Positions 43,185-55,313 of a stretch of 64,000 nt of DNA are shown in pieces. The notes beneath the pieces were generated by a model. That model was not told the origin of the DNA. It ran no database searches and saw only the letters and a list, made by a program, of their open reading frames with translations. Origin of the DNA: Ctenosaura bakeri (taxonomy: Eukaryota > Chordata > Lepidosauria > Squamata > Iguanidae); NCBI GenBank assembly GCA_948474755.1, contig CAOLHI010002516.1:1-64000 (forward strand), given 5' to 3'. The position numbers were made by a program, and so were the translations under genes. Each line of letters starts with the position of its first letter. The first letter of the stretch is position 1.

Positions 43185-44330
43185 TTTGTTTGTTATCCTG
43201 TCTTTCTCTTAAACCATGGATCCAAGGCTGCTCACAAGATAATTCAAAAACAAGTTCAGATAAAAACACAATAACTTATGTTATTAAAAACATAATTAAG
43301 CAAGTTAGATTAAAGTACAATTTAGTTAGAACAGTATAAAAGTACCTTAATTACAGTAATAAGAATTAGAAATTAAAAATTGCAACACATAAGCTGGAAG
43401 CCCTGTCTTCAGTAGAAAGTTATGTGAAGTCTGGCTTGTGTAGAAAGGTCCTGCCTGCCAGTGAAAGGATCCCAATGAGGGGGCAGCGAGGTCTTGAAAT
43501 GAACTTACACAGCTTTCGGACAGCAAAAAAAAAAAAAAGGGCCTCTCTTACAGCTCATCAAACATGTCTCAGAGTGGTAAAAGCACCAGAAGGATCTCTA
43601 TTTTCTTAAAAAATTCAAAGCCCAGGCAGTCTTATATGGATAATATGATCTTTCAGAAAGCATGGACCCAAACTCTATAGTGTTCAACTGCTCATAACCA
43701 GCACTTTGAATTTTGTCTGGAAACAATCCAGTAGCCAATGAAGCTGGTGTGAAAAGGATTTTGGACCAAATTGATGTACAACATGTTGAAGTAATCTAAT
43801 GGAAGGTATCTGATGTATACATCATAGGGGACAGACCACACATCTCCAGGAATAATCATAGCTGCTGCACTAGTTTTAATTGTACAAATGCACTCCTGGC
43901 CACCAGAGAAAGGCTTGGGGTTGAATCCAGGAACATATGTCATTTCTCAGTCATTGTTGAAAGGAAGTATCCATTACTTCCTTTCAAAATGATTACCTAC
44001 CACAACCCTAGCTTGATAGAGCTGAGGTGCAGTCCTGTGACTAATCAGTCGGGTGTGGGGCACCGGGAGTTCCCAAGAACTACCTGGCAAGCTGTGAAGC
44101 AGAAGTGTAACCTCATCTAGGACAGGTTCCTTGATCTGCCTCTCAACTGACCAGGAGCACCTTTGCCATATCTGGATTGAACTTCAGTTTGTTTGTCCTC
44201 TTCTTTAGCCACCAGATGCTTGTTTAGCTCTAAAACATTATTGCAGATTTTAAGGAAAAGCAGAAATACAATAGGGTGTAATCTACATACTGGTGGCACT
44301 GTTCTCTAGTTTTCTTGACAACCTCTGCTG
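43185..44330 (-). mobile_element. L2-type LINE 3' region, antisense
   Basis: The left edge, ATCCTGTCTTTCTCTTAAAC then GATCCAAGGCTGCTCACAAG, is the complement of an L2 3' terminus (CTTGTGAGCAGCCTTGGATC...). The following kilobase includes AGTAGCCAATGAAGCTGGTG and AAGTAATCTAATGG, phrases I associate with L2 3' regions. The first 150 bases are better supported than the rest. A poly-A run at 43527-43538 is internal. Confidence 0.5.
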
Positions 44331-46195
44331 GTAGCTGAGGTTGTTAAACAGTATTATGTTTCATAATTTTATCTTTAACAATAATTTACTTCAGTTTGCC
44401 TTGCACTGTAACTTCTTCGATATCCTCTGGCCCCTGCTCTTTTTCCCTCTTAAGTAATGTTGTTAGCTAGTTTCTAGTTTTCTGATACAATGCTAAATCT
44501 TAGAGGGAAGTTACATATTTTTCTTAAATGATCCATCATTCCACAGTTGTATGGTTGTTATACAAAGTTCTTTAAGGTCACTTTCACACTACTCAATTAC
44601 AAGGGGCCCTCCTCTCACAATGACCTCTACTCACATGAATGCAAAGTTAAGTGAGCTTGCACACATCATGTCCATTGACTATAATGCGATTTGAGCATTC
44701 ACATTTTTTGTTTTATGCAAGGGTTGCTGGAATGGAATGAAAGAGGAATACTAGCCAGTACATGATCTATTAAGCAGTAGCTCTATTAATACATTTTATA
44801 CATTTATATAATTTTCATTTTTTTTTTTGCATTCTCACAACTACTTTTGCACAAATTGCACAAGGTTTTTGTGTAGTCATGATATTTTTGTGGAAAACAC
44901 AACTGCTGCTGCCTTGTTTTTAAAAGAAGGGCACTGATTTGTTTGCCTCCTTTTAATCAACAATCCTCCACTGCATGCATGTAGCTTGTTTAACAAAGGA
45001 GGAAAGAAACTAGTTTATTTTCTGCATTATGGCTTCTTCCCCCATAGATTAATAATCTCTGTCATGACTTCATTTCCGTTCACACACGTCTTTCTCTCTT
45101 ATTAGCAAATGATACCCAACTTCATCTTTCTTTTCCCCCAAAATAGGTAGGGTTTTTCAGAAGAGGTGTTTTTTTGTTTTTGTTTTGATGACTCCAAACA
45201 TCATTTTCTATGCAGGCTAAGATTAAAATGGACTTACACTGTGTTATTTTGAGCATTTCCCATTCTATACATTTAGACACTTTTTTCTCTTTCTTTTGAT
45301 TCCTGATTTCTTTTGCTTACCATTTCTTTTATTTACTGTTCCTTTCCATTCCATCCTTCCACATATACCAGAAACATATATTTGCCCTCTTGTTTTGCTA
45401 GCCATTCCACATTCAGCTTTGCTCACTGCTTTTAAATGAATAGCTTTCATGAAACCTTGGCTGATTCTCATCCTTAAGCTGTCATTGGCATACATGACCT
45501 TCAAGTGTACATGTCAGAAATGAGTTGTAATGGTTTTTATCAGAATTTTCACTTGCTGGTATATTTCTTTTCATATGCATCTGGGATAACACTGTCGGCA
45601 AGAAATTTGCAGGAGAAAAGTCAGTAATGAGACTCCAGCAGCTTTAAATTGCCCAAAGCACACATTCTTCACAGTAGAAATTAACTGGTTATTTACAGCC
45701 ACTCCATCTTCTGACTATATAGTAGTGTATAGTTTCTTTTACATGGGATATCAGTTTACCCAAGGCCTTCTGCAATGTTCTGCACCTCTCAGATCTGAGT
45801 GTAAATATATTTTCTAAATGCACTGTGTATCTTGCCCTACCTCTGAGCATCTTGGCAACCACCACGCTAAATGTTTTGTGACTGACCAGAAATTCTGGGC
45901 TTTGACTTGCCCCAAGAGACCATAGTATTTCATCTTCTGCAGGTATCCTTTTTCTTTTCTTTCTCTTTTAGTTGACATAGCCAAAAAGAACCCTGAAGGC
46001 AGTATGCTTCTTGATTTCCTGTATTTCTAAAGGCAAAAGAAAATGGAAAGGTTTTGCACCGGTGTTTGCTTCATAGAAGTCTACTTATATTTTATTTCAG
46101 AGATTTTCAGAAGTCACATCCATATCTAAATCCCATGAAAATGTCTCTGAACTTGGAAAAAGCTCCAGATATTCTGCAGCTTCTCACCAAAATGC
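44331..46195. other. Non-coding stretch
   Basis: No gene. Position 44577 onward (AAGGTCACTTTCACACTAC) resembles an F1-type terminal repeat, but no partner end was found. The section 44830-45130, repeat-free and containing GATTAATAATC, may be conserved non-coding DNA; weak support. Confidence 0.35.
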
Positions 46196-46199
46196 ACAT

Positions 46200-46620
46200 G
46201 TGTTTTACATGCATATGCCTCATGCTATCTGATGTAGTGGACTGAAATTTCCCCCCTAAATTAGGCATTTCCACTCTAATGGATTTTTTTGGGGGGGGGC
46301 ATGGATTCATGGGTTTTACACATAAAAAACCTTTCATGCTTTTCATTGAAATGCCACCCTTTTTCCAGAAGCACACACACTTTTTTTTTTTTTTTTGGTG
46401 GAAAATAGGTGGGTTTTTTTTTAATGCAAACCCATCCCCCCACATGAGTTTCTGGAAGCTGTACTTTTTGCATAAAATTGTATTGTTTTTAGATGAAAAA
46501 CACGATTTTGTGCAAAAAAACCATAACCATATGTTTCTCTGAGCAGAATAATTTCTCAAACTTTGAGATATGCAAATCCTGAGTAAAAAATGCACAGCAA
46601 ATATTCACAGTGGAGAGAAA
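46200..46620. repeat. Low-complexity dispersed repeat (TTTCTGTGCA type)
   Basis: Contains T and G runs, AAAACACGATTTTGTGCAAA, then CTGAGCAGAATAATTTCTC and CTTTGAGATATGCAA. The latter two blocks recur at 51774-51810 (CTGTGCAGAATAATTTCC, CTTTGAGATGCAA), so this is a dispersed family. No coding. Confidence 0.55.
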
Positions 46621-48119
46621 AACTGATTAATTATTCCTCCTTGCATGTGAGGACAAAATAGTAAAATATTTGCATCCTTAGTATACACAATGAAACGCAC
46701 ACATGTGCACACACACACACATATATATGTTCATTATACATTCTTATTTACCTGTGGGTTCCATATCATTTCTACTATGGAGAGCAAAGTACTGTACTTA
46801 AAGCTATTCCCACAGACTCTAAACAATACAGATGTAAAATCCATTAAAAGTAAATTAATTGCATAGAGGCATCATTGAAATCCATGGGATTTAATTCATA
46901 TCTTACCTATGATAATAAGACCTTAATCTGGATCCCATTGAGTCCATAATCCAGTAGGGTTGCTTTGTTGATAGAACTTTTTTTTTTCAGGAGAACCAGG
47001 AGGGGGGATGCAGTTGCCAATACATCTTCAAAATGTGCTCAGGTGTGCAAGGAAATGATCCAGAACAGTTGGTACCAAAAACTCTTGGGTATTATGGACT
47101 TTATGCCCCAATGGAGGAAAGAAAGGACAAAGTCCCATTGTGCTGAGGGCTAGTCCAACACTAGATTTAGCCCTTGTGCTTAGTAAACTGTGCCCTAGTT
47201 ATGGTATATGAATTGACCCTGTTTTATATTTCACACAAACATACAGTTTTGAACAAGAGCCTCTGCAAAACTGATCGTTGGAAGCAAAACATTTCTAGAC
47301 TGGCTGGGAAATAAATCACCTCTAATGAGTTTTTTAAAAATAATTTCCTTCCTAGATAACTCAAGCTCTACAAATGGAACATGTACCACATTTAGCAACC
47401 AAACAATAGTTCACATTGCTCACTTATTCAGATTCTGCCATATTGCCAGATTATACAAGAAATCCCATTTTGAATGTCCCAAATTTCCTGTTATTCAACA
47501 GCCGTAGAATTGGCTGCAGTTTTGTCAGCCTGACAACAGAACTCTGCCTGGGCAACAAGAGCAAGAGATGAAAATGGGGCCTGAGGCAAACATTCTAAGG
47601 AATTTACCACCTGGCACTGTGGCACTAACACTGTGACATCCTTCTTTGAAGTTTCATGGTATCATATACCCAAACGCTGAAAAACTAATTTGGTCACAGA
47701 AAGAGATTGGTTTTTATACTTTTAAAATAGATTTATATTTTGAGTTAATAATAAAGAAATTTCCACAGAACAAGAAAAGCACTTGCTTGAACAACTGCAA
47801 TCTTTTATCAAAGTTGTGTAACAAAGTGAAACCTGAAGAGGCAAAGAGACCAACCTATCATTCATTCATCCATTCATTCATGACAGTTCTGTATCACTTC
47901 CCAGCCCATAAGGTCTTCCAAGGCAATGAACAAATATAAACAACTAGCGTATATACTCAATGTTGCCCAGGATTTTATTTTCTCATAGGTGATACTAAAA
48001 AGGTTTGAGATCCTGTGTCTGTGATTCCCAAACTGTCTTGTTCAGTACCTGTAACTTTTCTCCATATTCCTCAATCTAATCTGTATTCAGAGTTATTAGC
48101 ATACAGAGGTTGGACTCCT
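46621..48119. other. Non-coding stretch
   Basis: Contains short (CA)/(TA) runs near 46705-46730 and a CATTCATTCAT run near 47860-47880. No gene or named repeat. Confidence 0.45.
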
Positions 48120-48169
48120 GAGGGAATACACTGCCCTCCTCCTTGCTGCTATGCCTCATCTCCATAGCA

Positions 48170-48245
48170 ACTCGCCTATTCTCTGGCTGAGAATTCTAAC
48201 GGCCCAACCCATAAACTGTAAACCTCAGGATTCCATAGAATCTTC
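48170..48245. repeat. F1/F2-related fragment
   Basis: CTCTGGCTGAGAATTCTAAC, then AAACTGTAAACCTCAGGATT and CCATAGAAT match the centre of F1 elements with long loops (compare 37940-38000 and 49260-49320). Ends absent. Confidence 0.5.
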
Positions 48246-48880
48246 TTAGGTTACCAATCATATGAGATCTACTCCCCTGACATAGCCAATCGTATGAGGT
48301 CTTTGCCTGACACAGACAAACAGACAAACTTTGATTTTTATATATTAGATTAAAATATTGCAAAGTTAAAAAAATTAAAAACACATCAAAATACTCTAAA
48401 ATTTTTACAACAATCTCAAAACAATCCTAAAACAATTTTAATAGCAACTACTTTGTTACCAATTCATGGAGGCTTCAAAATACCTACAGTGGAAAGTTCC
48501 AGTAGTTCCAGGGGCCAATCTTCTGCTGCCAGGGTCTTTTGTGGGAGGAATACTCATCCACTTATAAACTGAAAGGACTGGAAGCATGTTTTTGGTTTCG
48601 CAAAACAGCTTTTTTAAAATGTTAAACAGTGGACTAGAAGGGAGACTGGAACCCATTTAAAAGGTAAAAGACGTTCAGGAGTAGCAATTGATATTTTGAC
48701 AAAACTGATCAATTGAGAACAAAAGGGCGTCTCTGGGAATCAAGAGGAGTAGAGAGCGGAATAAAATAAGACTGAAGGACTGAATTTTGCCCATCCTTTC
48801 TGCACTGATTCATGCGTATGCACACATGCGTATAATGAAACTGATTTCTGACAAATGAATGTGAAAACTGACTCAATATT
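48246..48880. other. Non-coding stretch, nothing recognised
   Basis: A-rich DNA near 48360-48440 (AACAATCTCAAAACAATCC) may be an old LINE tail. No gene. Confidence 0.4.
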
Positions 48881-49096
48881 TGAGCCATGGTGGCCCAATG
48901 GTTAAATGCCGGTAGTGCAGCCACAAGGTTGTGAGTTTGATCTTGTTGGGCTCCAGGTTGACTCAGCCTTCCATCCTTCCACAGGCCAGTAAAATGAGCA
49001 CTGAGCTTGTTGCGGGCAATTAGCTAACACATTGTAAACCGCTTAGAGAGCACTTAGCTGATAAGCGGTATAGAAATACACATGCTATTGCTATTC
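48881..49096 (+). repeat. Sauria-type tRNA-derived SINE
   Basis: Starts TGAGCCATGGTGGCCCAATG, then GGTTAAATGCCGGTAGTGCA with a tRNA-like A-box, and GGTTGTGAGTTTGATCTTG as B-box. The body has CTCAGCCTTCCATCC, TAAAATGAGCA and CAATTAGCTAACACATTGTA, and the 3' end AGCGGTATAGAAATACAC is followed by a (GCTATT) tail. This order is that of the lizard Sauria/ACA-type SINEs. Not a tRNA gene: no acceptor stem pairing. Confidence 0.9.
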
Positions 49097-49170
49097 TGAG
49101 AGCTGAAATACTAGCTTTCCAAGGCACAGGCCCAAAGTGTTTATTTTGTACATTCAATGAAGAAGAGTAA

Positions 49171-49370
49171 AGCTATTTGCATACTACACTGTTATAATGT
49201 TATTATTCACTTTCAACATCCTGTGGAATCCTAAGATTTGCATTTTAGGGAGGGGCATTTAGAATTCTCAGCCAGAGAGCTCTTTGGCCTCAGTAAATTA
49301 CAAACCCCAGAATTCCGCAAGATGTTGAAAATGCAATAATAGTGCTATAACAGTGTAGTGTGGAAATGCT
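49171..49370. mobile_element. Family F1 element with long loop
   Basis: Left arm CTATTTGCATACTACACTG and CACTTTCAACATCCTGTGG; right arm AAGATGTTGAAAATGC and GTGTAGTGTGGAAATG. The loop has AATTCTCAGCCAGAGAGCTC. No coding. Confidence 0.8.
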
Positions 49371-49380
49371 CAAAGACTAT

Positions 49381-49795
49381 GGACCTTTTCACACGTGGGG
49401 GGCCCGAAACGGGGCAGCGCACACAGGGGCGGAGCTTACATGCTTGTGTTTTGCTCCATCCCTGCGGGGAGCGCGGCTCCGCTGCTCCACACGCCGCCAA
49501 TCAGGGCAGCGCGCCAGCCGGAAGCCCGCCCCCGGGGCAGATCTGCAGAGACGCACTAACGGGTCTCTGCAGATTCTCACTGGGAGCAGCCACGGCTTAG
49601 TGTGGGCAAGTTTCATAAAAACCACCTGGGAAGGTGGTTTTTAAAAAACTTGCAGCGCCACCCCTGCGGCTGCGCTAGAGCGGTTGGAGGTGTGGAGCCT
49701 CACCTTTTCCAACCGCACTAACTCGCCCCGTGGTGTGAACAACCTCCATCTCCGGTCGTCGCACCTCAGGGTTTTACCCCCGTGTGAAAATGGCC
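49381..49795. mobile_element. GC-rich inverted-repeat element, family F3
   Basis: Starts GGACCTTTTCACACGTGGG and ends CCCCCGTGTGAAAATGGCC, with TAT on both flanks (49378-49380, 49796-49798). 415 bp. The centre folds on itself: AAAAACCACCT...AGGTGGTTTTT. The CpG-rich interior yields overlapping open frames that are not genes. It sits 10 bases right of the F1 element. Confidence 0.85.
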
Positions 49796-49798
49796 TAT

Positions 49799-51310
49799 GT
49801 TTCAGATCAGTATGCCCCTTTCACCCTTCCCTACAAAGAGATGTATTGTCTGTCTGGGACTCTCTCATCATTCCTACGATAAACACTGTCCTTTCTTTAC
49901 TTGATTGCTTATGAGACACTGTGATTCCTTATGAGACCAGGGGTATATTTAATAAGGCAGGACATTTAAAAAAAACAAAACCTCAAAGGCAGCCTTGACA
50001 ATAGCTGATCTGAGGAAACAATTTTAAAAGCTCTTTTGGTGACATGATTTTTTGTAGAAGCCATTTCAATATTAACATATCTATTTAAACATTTACAGGC
50101 CATCTTCAAGAGCAAAACACTTCCAATATATCAATAAAACATCAATAACATAAAATCTCAAAACAGCATAAATAATTAATAAGATCCAGTCACTTAAATA
50201 TTCACCCTAATACAAATATTAAAATTCAATAATAGGAGACACTATTTTCACTCAGCAGGCCAATTTAAGAAAAAGCCACAAAGACAGAGTATTTACTGCC
50301 ATTTCCCATGATTTTAGGATAACCTGTCCACAATATTTGAGTGTTATTAACACTTTCAGCAATTCCCCGGAGACAAGGATTTCCAACTCAACTATTTTCA
50401 TATCCTCCCTCCCTCCTGTTGTTTTCTGAAGTGATCTTATAATCTTCTTTGTTGACTCTGCATTATATCTCCCTTCCCTGTTGATCCTTCTCCAGCTGCA
50501 GAAAGAAATATTTCATGCCCTTTTCTCAGTATTTACAGTGTTCTTGCTCCTGTCGGTATTATTTCTAGTTATAAGATCAGACAAATCATATATCTGCCTT
50601 TGCCTTTACAGCATTTCTTTATAGACATGAAGATGGTCTCACTGCTTCATGTTTATGTACATTCATTATAGACACTGTGTGTGCTTGCGTGTGTGCATGC
50701 ACGCGTGTGTGTAGAGGTCTATGCTAAGCTGAAGGGCAAACATTAAAGGTGCCAACAAAATTAAGAATTACCAAATCATTCTTGCAGAAAAGACAGTAGA
50801 AAACCCGCCACTGAGAAATTTGAGAAAGCTGTGGCATGCTATTCTATTCAGTAAATCTGAATAGAATAATTAATAGAGGCACCCCTTTTTTCTAACATGC
50901 CTTTCTGTTATCCTAGCCTCAAATCCAAGAAAGTCACAGCCCCCAGTTTGTGGACTTGTCTATTGACTTTATTTATAGTCTCCTGTGTTTCTGTTGGAGT
51001 GTGTCCCAGACACATGTTACACCCAACACATAACTGTACAAGATACACATAAATATCTGAGGCACAGACACAAGGGTCACCATGGTGAGATTACACTTAC
51101 ACCTGGGGAAGAATAGCTATTGACTTGAACCAAATAACTTAGGAAGAAGGAGAAGAGAGTGCCAGAGGGAAGGAAGTTATAGTTGCCTAATAAGGAACTG
51201 GGGTGGCACTAGAGATTTGGTCAGCAATGTTGGAGGATAAACTCCACAAGGCAAACTCAAATGTGACATGGGACTGGGCAATATGTGAATGAATAGTGGA
51301 TACTGACAAA
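49799..51310. other. Non-coding stretch with L2-like and simple repeats
   Basis: About 50075-50260 looks like a reversed L2 3' end (TTTACAGGCCATCTTCAAGA, then ATAAAAC repeats). A (TG)/(CG) microsatellite lies at 50680-50712. No gene. Confidence 0.4.
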
Positions 51311-51317
51311 GATGTGA

Positions 51318-51470
51318 AAGAAAGCAAGTGTGTGTGTGTGTGTGTGTTTGTTTTATTTATTTGTGTATTTGCCTCTGTGAAAAATGATATATATATATAA
51401 TTATTTATTTTATTTATGTCCTGCCTTTCTCCCTATGCAGGATATAAGGCAGTGCATGCATGGTCTTTCT
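51318..51470. repeat. (GT)n, (TA)n and reversed L2 tail
   Basis: A (GT) run (51321-51348) and TA run (51387-51400), then TTTATTTATGTCCTGCCTTT, the reverse of an L2 terminus (AAAGGCAGGACATAAAT). Confidence 0.65.
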
Positions 51471-51659
51471 CAAAGGTTTGTGGTGATCAAGGAATCCATC
51501 AAAGGGACTGGCTAGCAGAAGTAATTCATTACAAGTAAAGACTAGAGATGTAAACCTCTTTTGTTTTTTATCTGGTGCACTACAAAAATTTGAATCCTGG
51601 TATTTCAAGATTGTGAAGTATTTAAGGAAATTATTCTCTTCAGAAATACCCATGAGGTG

Positions 51660-51840
51660 TTTGTGGAGAAAAAACATATCTTAGCACTAAAAAAAAGCTA
51701 GTTTCAAAAACAAGACCCACAATTTTTACACACACACACACACACACAAGGAAAAAAATCCCTCAAGTATTTCTGTGCAGAATAATTTCCAGAAATACTT
51801 TGAGATGCAAGATTACCAAGCAAAAACTCATAAAATACTT
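51660..51840. repeat. Low-complexity dispersed repeat with (AC)n
   Basis: An (AC) run (51727-51749) followed by CTGTGCAGAATAATTTCC and CTTTGAGATGCAAG, the same two blocks as at 46537-46575. Confidence 0.6.
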
Positions 51841-53026
51841 TCATTCTCTAGCAAACATACTACCTGTAATCCCTCTTTCTTTCCTTTTCTTTCCTTCTTT
51901 CTTTCTTTTAATGAGAGCATAAGAAGTAATGGCTAACCTGTTTCTTTGAGAAAGGTAACAAGTAAAATTAAAATTAATGTGTTATCAGAGTTACAAGAGT
52001 TGTGTCCCATAATAAGTTATATTAACAAATCACTCTGCCTCTGTGAAAGCAATTGAATTGTTTCTGTTCCCAGGAAAATATTATAAGGAGACACTGAAAT
52101 TAGGTAGCCTTGTTAGGGCCTCTTGACTTTTGCCTTAAGTACACCCACACAGTGAATAAAACAATACACCTTTCAGTTCTTGATACCCCCTAGAAAGAGT
52201 TAGGACCAGCAATATGGCTGAATGTCAATCACTTGCAAGAAATCAGGGAACAAACTCACTTGTTTCCTGTTGAGCAGCTGTTTTTAAAACCTCAGGCAAT
52301 AGTGGAGGAATTTGAAAGATCAAAAAGGTTCCAGGTTGATCTTGACCTTTGATGCAGTGTACATAATTGAAGAGTTGCTAAGCTTTGGTTTATTACTGTT
52401 GTTAATTTGGTTCTTTAGTATTCTTATATAGGAAAGTGGCCCAGGTGGACAATGGGTAGGTGTCCTTGGTTACTGTAGGTGCTGTGCAAACATTGGGTGG
52501 AATTTTTTATCTTTAATGGCTATAGATGACTGCTGGTATGTTTCATCCAGGAATACAACCTTCTGTATTATGACTGTGGATTGGCCACTAAAGAGTCTGC
52601 TTTGGGTTGCTTAGGTAGAACAGTGACTCAATGCTCAGACAAAAAACTGGAATTCTCATGATCTATCTACCTAACAATTTAATTAAATTAGAGGCCAACA
52701 CGCATAAATGATAGCTTTGTTGCCTTGTCTGATTCTAAAACTTTTGCTTAGCCAGTATTCTGGGATAAAATAGGAGCCTATAGAGCAGGGATAGGCAACA
52801 GGTGGCCTTTGAATCCCAGCCTTTTTGTGGCATTCCTAGAGTCCTGCTGCTGTGCTGCCATCACCAAAGTTCCCCTGTCAGTTGCCAGCCCCACATTTGA
52901 AACAAGTGTGGTTTCCCAGTCCTGTCTCTTAAGACTGAGGGACAGAGGGTTCTTGCCACTTGTCATCTCTCTGGATTCTGTCTGGGGTTTCATTATTACC
53001 TTCTGGCTACCTGAGTGTCCAGAGGA
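51841..53026. other. Non-coding stretch, nothing recognised
   Basis: A TTTC-rich tract lies near 51876-51908. From 52787, GGGATAGGCAACAGGTGGCC resembles an hAT terminal repeat, but a partner end was not found. Confidence 0.4.
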
Positions 53027-53207
53027 CAGGATCAAAATTCAAAATGACCTTGACAGATTGGAGAGCTGGGCCAAAGCTAACAGAATGAATTTCATCAGAG
53101 AGAAATATAAAGTCCTGCACTTAGGCAAAAAAAAAAAAAAGGAATGGACAAATATAGGATGGGAGATACATGGCTGGATAACAGTACGTGTGAAAGGGAT
53201 CTAGGAG

Positions 53208-53421
53208 GCTGGAAACATCTTGAAGTGTTCTTCTTTTTTTGTGGTTTAGGGACCTATCCCTATTCTTCCTATGTTATTTCTGGCCCGGCACCAAATTTTC
53301 TGTTAAAGAAGTAATGTCCAGGAATGCATCTACTTTGCTAACAGAGACATAACTGCACAATCAAGCATAAAAATATTAACATAACAACAGATAATACAAC
53401 TACAATAAAAATTCAACATTT
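53208..53421 (-). mobile_element. Repeat U insertion with 28-bp target duplication
   Basis: A 214-bp segment homologous to 3930-4205 sits inside CR1 between two 28-bp direct repeats (53180-53207 and 53422-53449; one mismatch), each holding GTGTGAAAGGGATCTAGGAG. The short pyrimidine tract TTCTTCTTTTTTT corresponds to the expanded (AAG) of the other copy. A long target duplication fits target-primed retrotransposition; the family is unknown to me. Confidence 0.8.
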
Positions 53422-53849
53422 AACAGTATGTGTGAAAGGGATCTAGGAGTCTTGGAAGTCACAAGCTGAACATGAGTCAGCAGTATGATGCGGCAGACAA
53501 GAAAGCCAACACAATTCTTGGTTGCATCAATAGGAGTATGATGTCTGGATCGACGGAGGTAATGGTATCACTCTATTCTGCATTGGTTAGATCTTATTTG
53601 GAATACTGTGTCCAGTTCTAGGCACCTCAATTCAAGAAGGATATTGACAAGCTGGAGCATGTCCAGAGAATGGCGACCAAAATGGTGAAGGGTCTGGAAG
53701 CCATGCCCTATGAGCAGTGGCTTAGGGAGCTGGGTGTTTACTCTGCAGACGAGAAAGTTGAGAGGGGACATAATAGCCATGTTTAAGTATGTGAAGGGAT
53801 GTCATGTCAAGGAGGGAGCGGGCTTGTTTTCCACTGGTCCAGAGACTAG

Positions 53850-54269
53850 GGCCCTTTTTGCATGGCATTTGCCATGTGAAAGGGCCCCTGGAGCACTGCG
53901 CAACTGCGAGGAGTGGTCCACATGATGCACTCACAATCGCATAGCACTCCAGGGCCTGGCAGGCGATGATCATATACTATTTCATTTTCGGCTGTGAGCT
54001 GAAAATGGTGCACGATTGCGCATTGCTCTGGGGCCCCTCGCGCACTTGCCATGCATGTGGAGACCTAGAGCTGCAGCGCTCGTGCTTCCTGCCTCAGTGC
54101 AGCCTGGGAAAATCCCAGGCTGCACTGCAGAAGGAAGAGGAGGGGCTCTCACACAAACAGGCAGCAGCTGCAGAGCTGAAGGAACTGGGACGCGAGAGCC
54201 CCTCGCTAGAGGCTGCTCGTGAGATCCCCACACCCCTGTTCCACAAAAAGGTGAATTGTGGAAAGGGCC
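53850..54269 (-). mobile_element. Family A inverted-repeat element, copy 3
   Basis: 420 bp, GGCCCTTTTTGCATGG to GAATTGTGGAAAGGGCC, inverted relative to copies 1 and 2. TAG lies at both flanks (53847-53849, 54270-54272). The flanks join to CCAGAGACTAGGACAAGG, exactly the uninterrupted CR1 sequence on the minus strand at 25403-25428, which fixes both the boundaries and the 3-bp duplication. Central hairpin GCAGCCTGGGA...TCCCAGGCTGC. Confidence 0.93.
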
Positions 54270-54524
54270 TAGGACAAGGAGTAATGGATTCAAGCTGCAG
54301 GAAAGGAGATTCCACCTGAACTTCAGGAATAACTTCCTGATGGGCAAGAGCTGTTCAACAGTGGAATATGCTGCCTTGGAGTGTGGTGGTGTCTCTTTCT
54401 TTTGAGGGTTTTAAGCAGATGGGCATCTGTTGGGAATGCTTTGATGTGTGTTCCTGCATAGCAGGGGGTTGGACTTGATAGCCCCTGTGGTCTCTTCCAA
54501 CTGTAAGATTCTATGATGCTATGA

Positions 54525-55310
54525 GTGCCTGATTATCTTAATTACATAAGCCGGTGCACCTGCAAGGAGGGCTACCTTAGGACAAATGTACTGGGAATCC
54601 TTTTATCTTGACTATAAGTCATTACAAGTGAGCTGGCATTGCATCTGCTAGGAGGCTAATATTGGTCACACCTGCTCCACTAATACACATACACACATCC
54701 TAACAGATCTGGCTTCCCATATTATATCTCATCCTATACTCAATAGCTTACACTGTGTACTTTATAGGTCTATTCCCAGGCTTCAAAGATGACAAGCATA
54801 TATGCCTGTCCTGTAACACTCTACTTTCCCTTTAAATGTGCTTCTGCACCAATGAAATTCAGCAGAATGTCAGAAAAAAAGCTCTTGAAAATGAATATGT
54901 TAAAGTAAGATGTAGAGAGAACCTACTACTTTTTTTTAATGAAACTGATTAGCACTCCGATTAACCTCCTGGAATCTCTCTGTGCCTTCTTTTGAAGTCA
55001 ATTTACAAAAGTTCTTCTGTTTGTTTATGGCTCTGCAGTGACATCAAATTTCACTGGTGTGGCAGTTTGTGGCCCTTGAAAGATTAGAGGTTGGCAACAT
55101 CGGTCTAAGCCACCAGAAACTGCCTAATCCTAGAGTCAATGTCTACAAAGAATGCCCCAAAATAATGGTGCAAATGAGCTCTCCAGCAGTGTGGTCACTT
55201 GTTCCAAGGCAGCTGAAGCAGTAAAACAAATGTTAACAAATTCTTGGGCAACAGAGTTATCTCAGGTTATGTGGTGGTCCATTTTCAATGGTCTGGTATG
55301 AAACTCCTAG
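54525..55310. other. Non-coding stretch; weak candidate conserved block
   Basis: The section 54840-55060 is repeat-free and includes ACTGATTAGCACTCCGATTA, with two homeodomain-like ATTA sites and a CpG. No gene recognised. Confidence 0.3.
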
Positions 55311-55313
55311 CTG

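Larger units (their letters stand above)
53027..54524 (+). mobile_element. CR1 LINE 3' part, broken by two insertions
   Basis: The first part translates to NDLDRLESWAKANRMNF and KVLHLGKK, the end of the CR1 reverse transcriptase. It then runs through AACATGAGTCAGCAGTATGA, TGGAATACTGTGTCCAGTTC, CATGCCCTATGAGCAG and GGTTGGACTTGATAGCCC, ending ATTCTATGATGCTATGA, the CR1 3' repeat. Insertions at 53208-53421 and 53850-54269 interrupt it; removing them restores collinearity with the antisense CR1 at 25163-25710. Confidence 0.93.

Noticed and set aside
48881..48960. tRNA gene; also the heads at 41190 and 60271.
   Set aside because: The A- and B-boxes are part of SINE heads. The cloverleaf stems do not pair.
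52787..55105. A 2.3-kb hAT element bounded by GGCAAC-type ends.
   Set aside because: The two ends read in the same direction instead of inverted, so they do not form one element.
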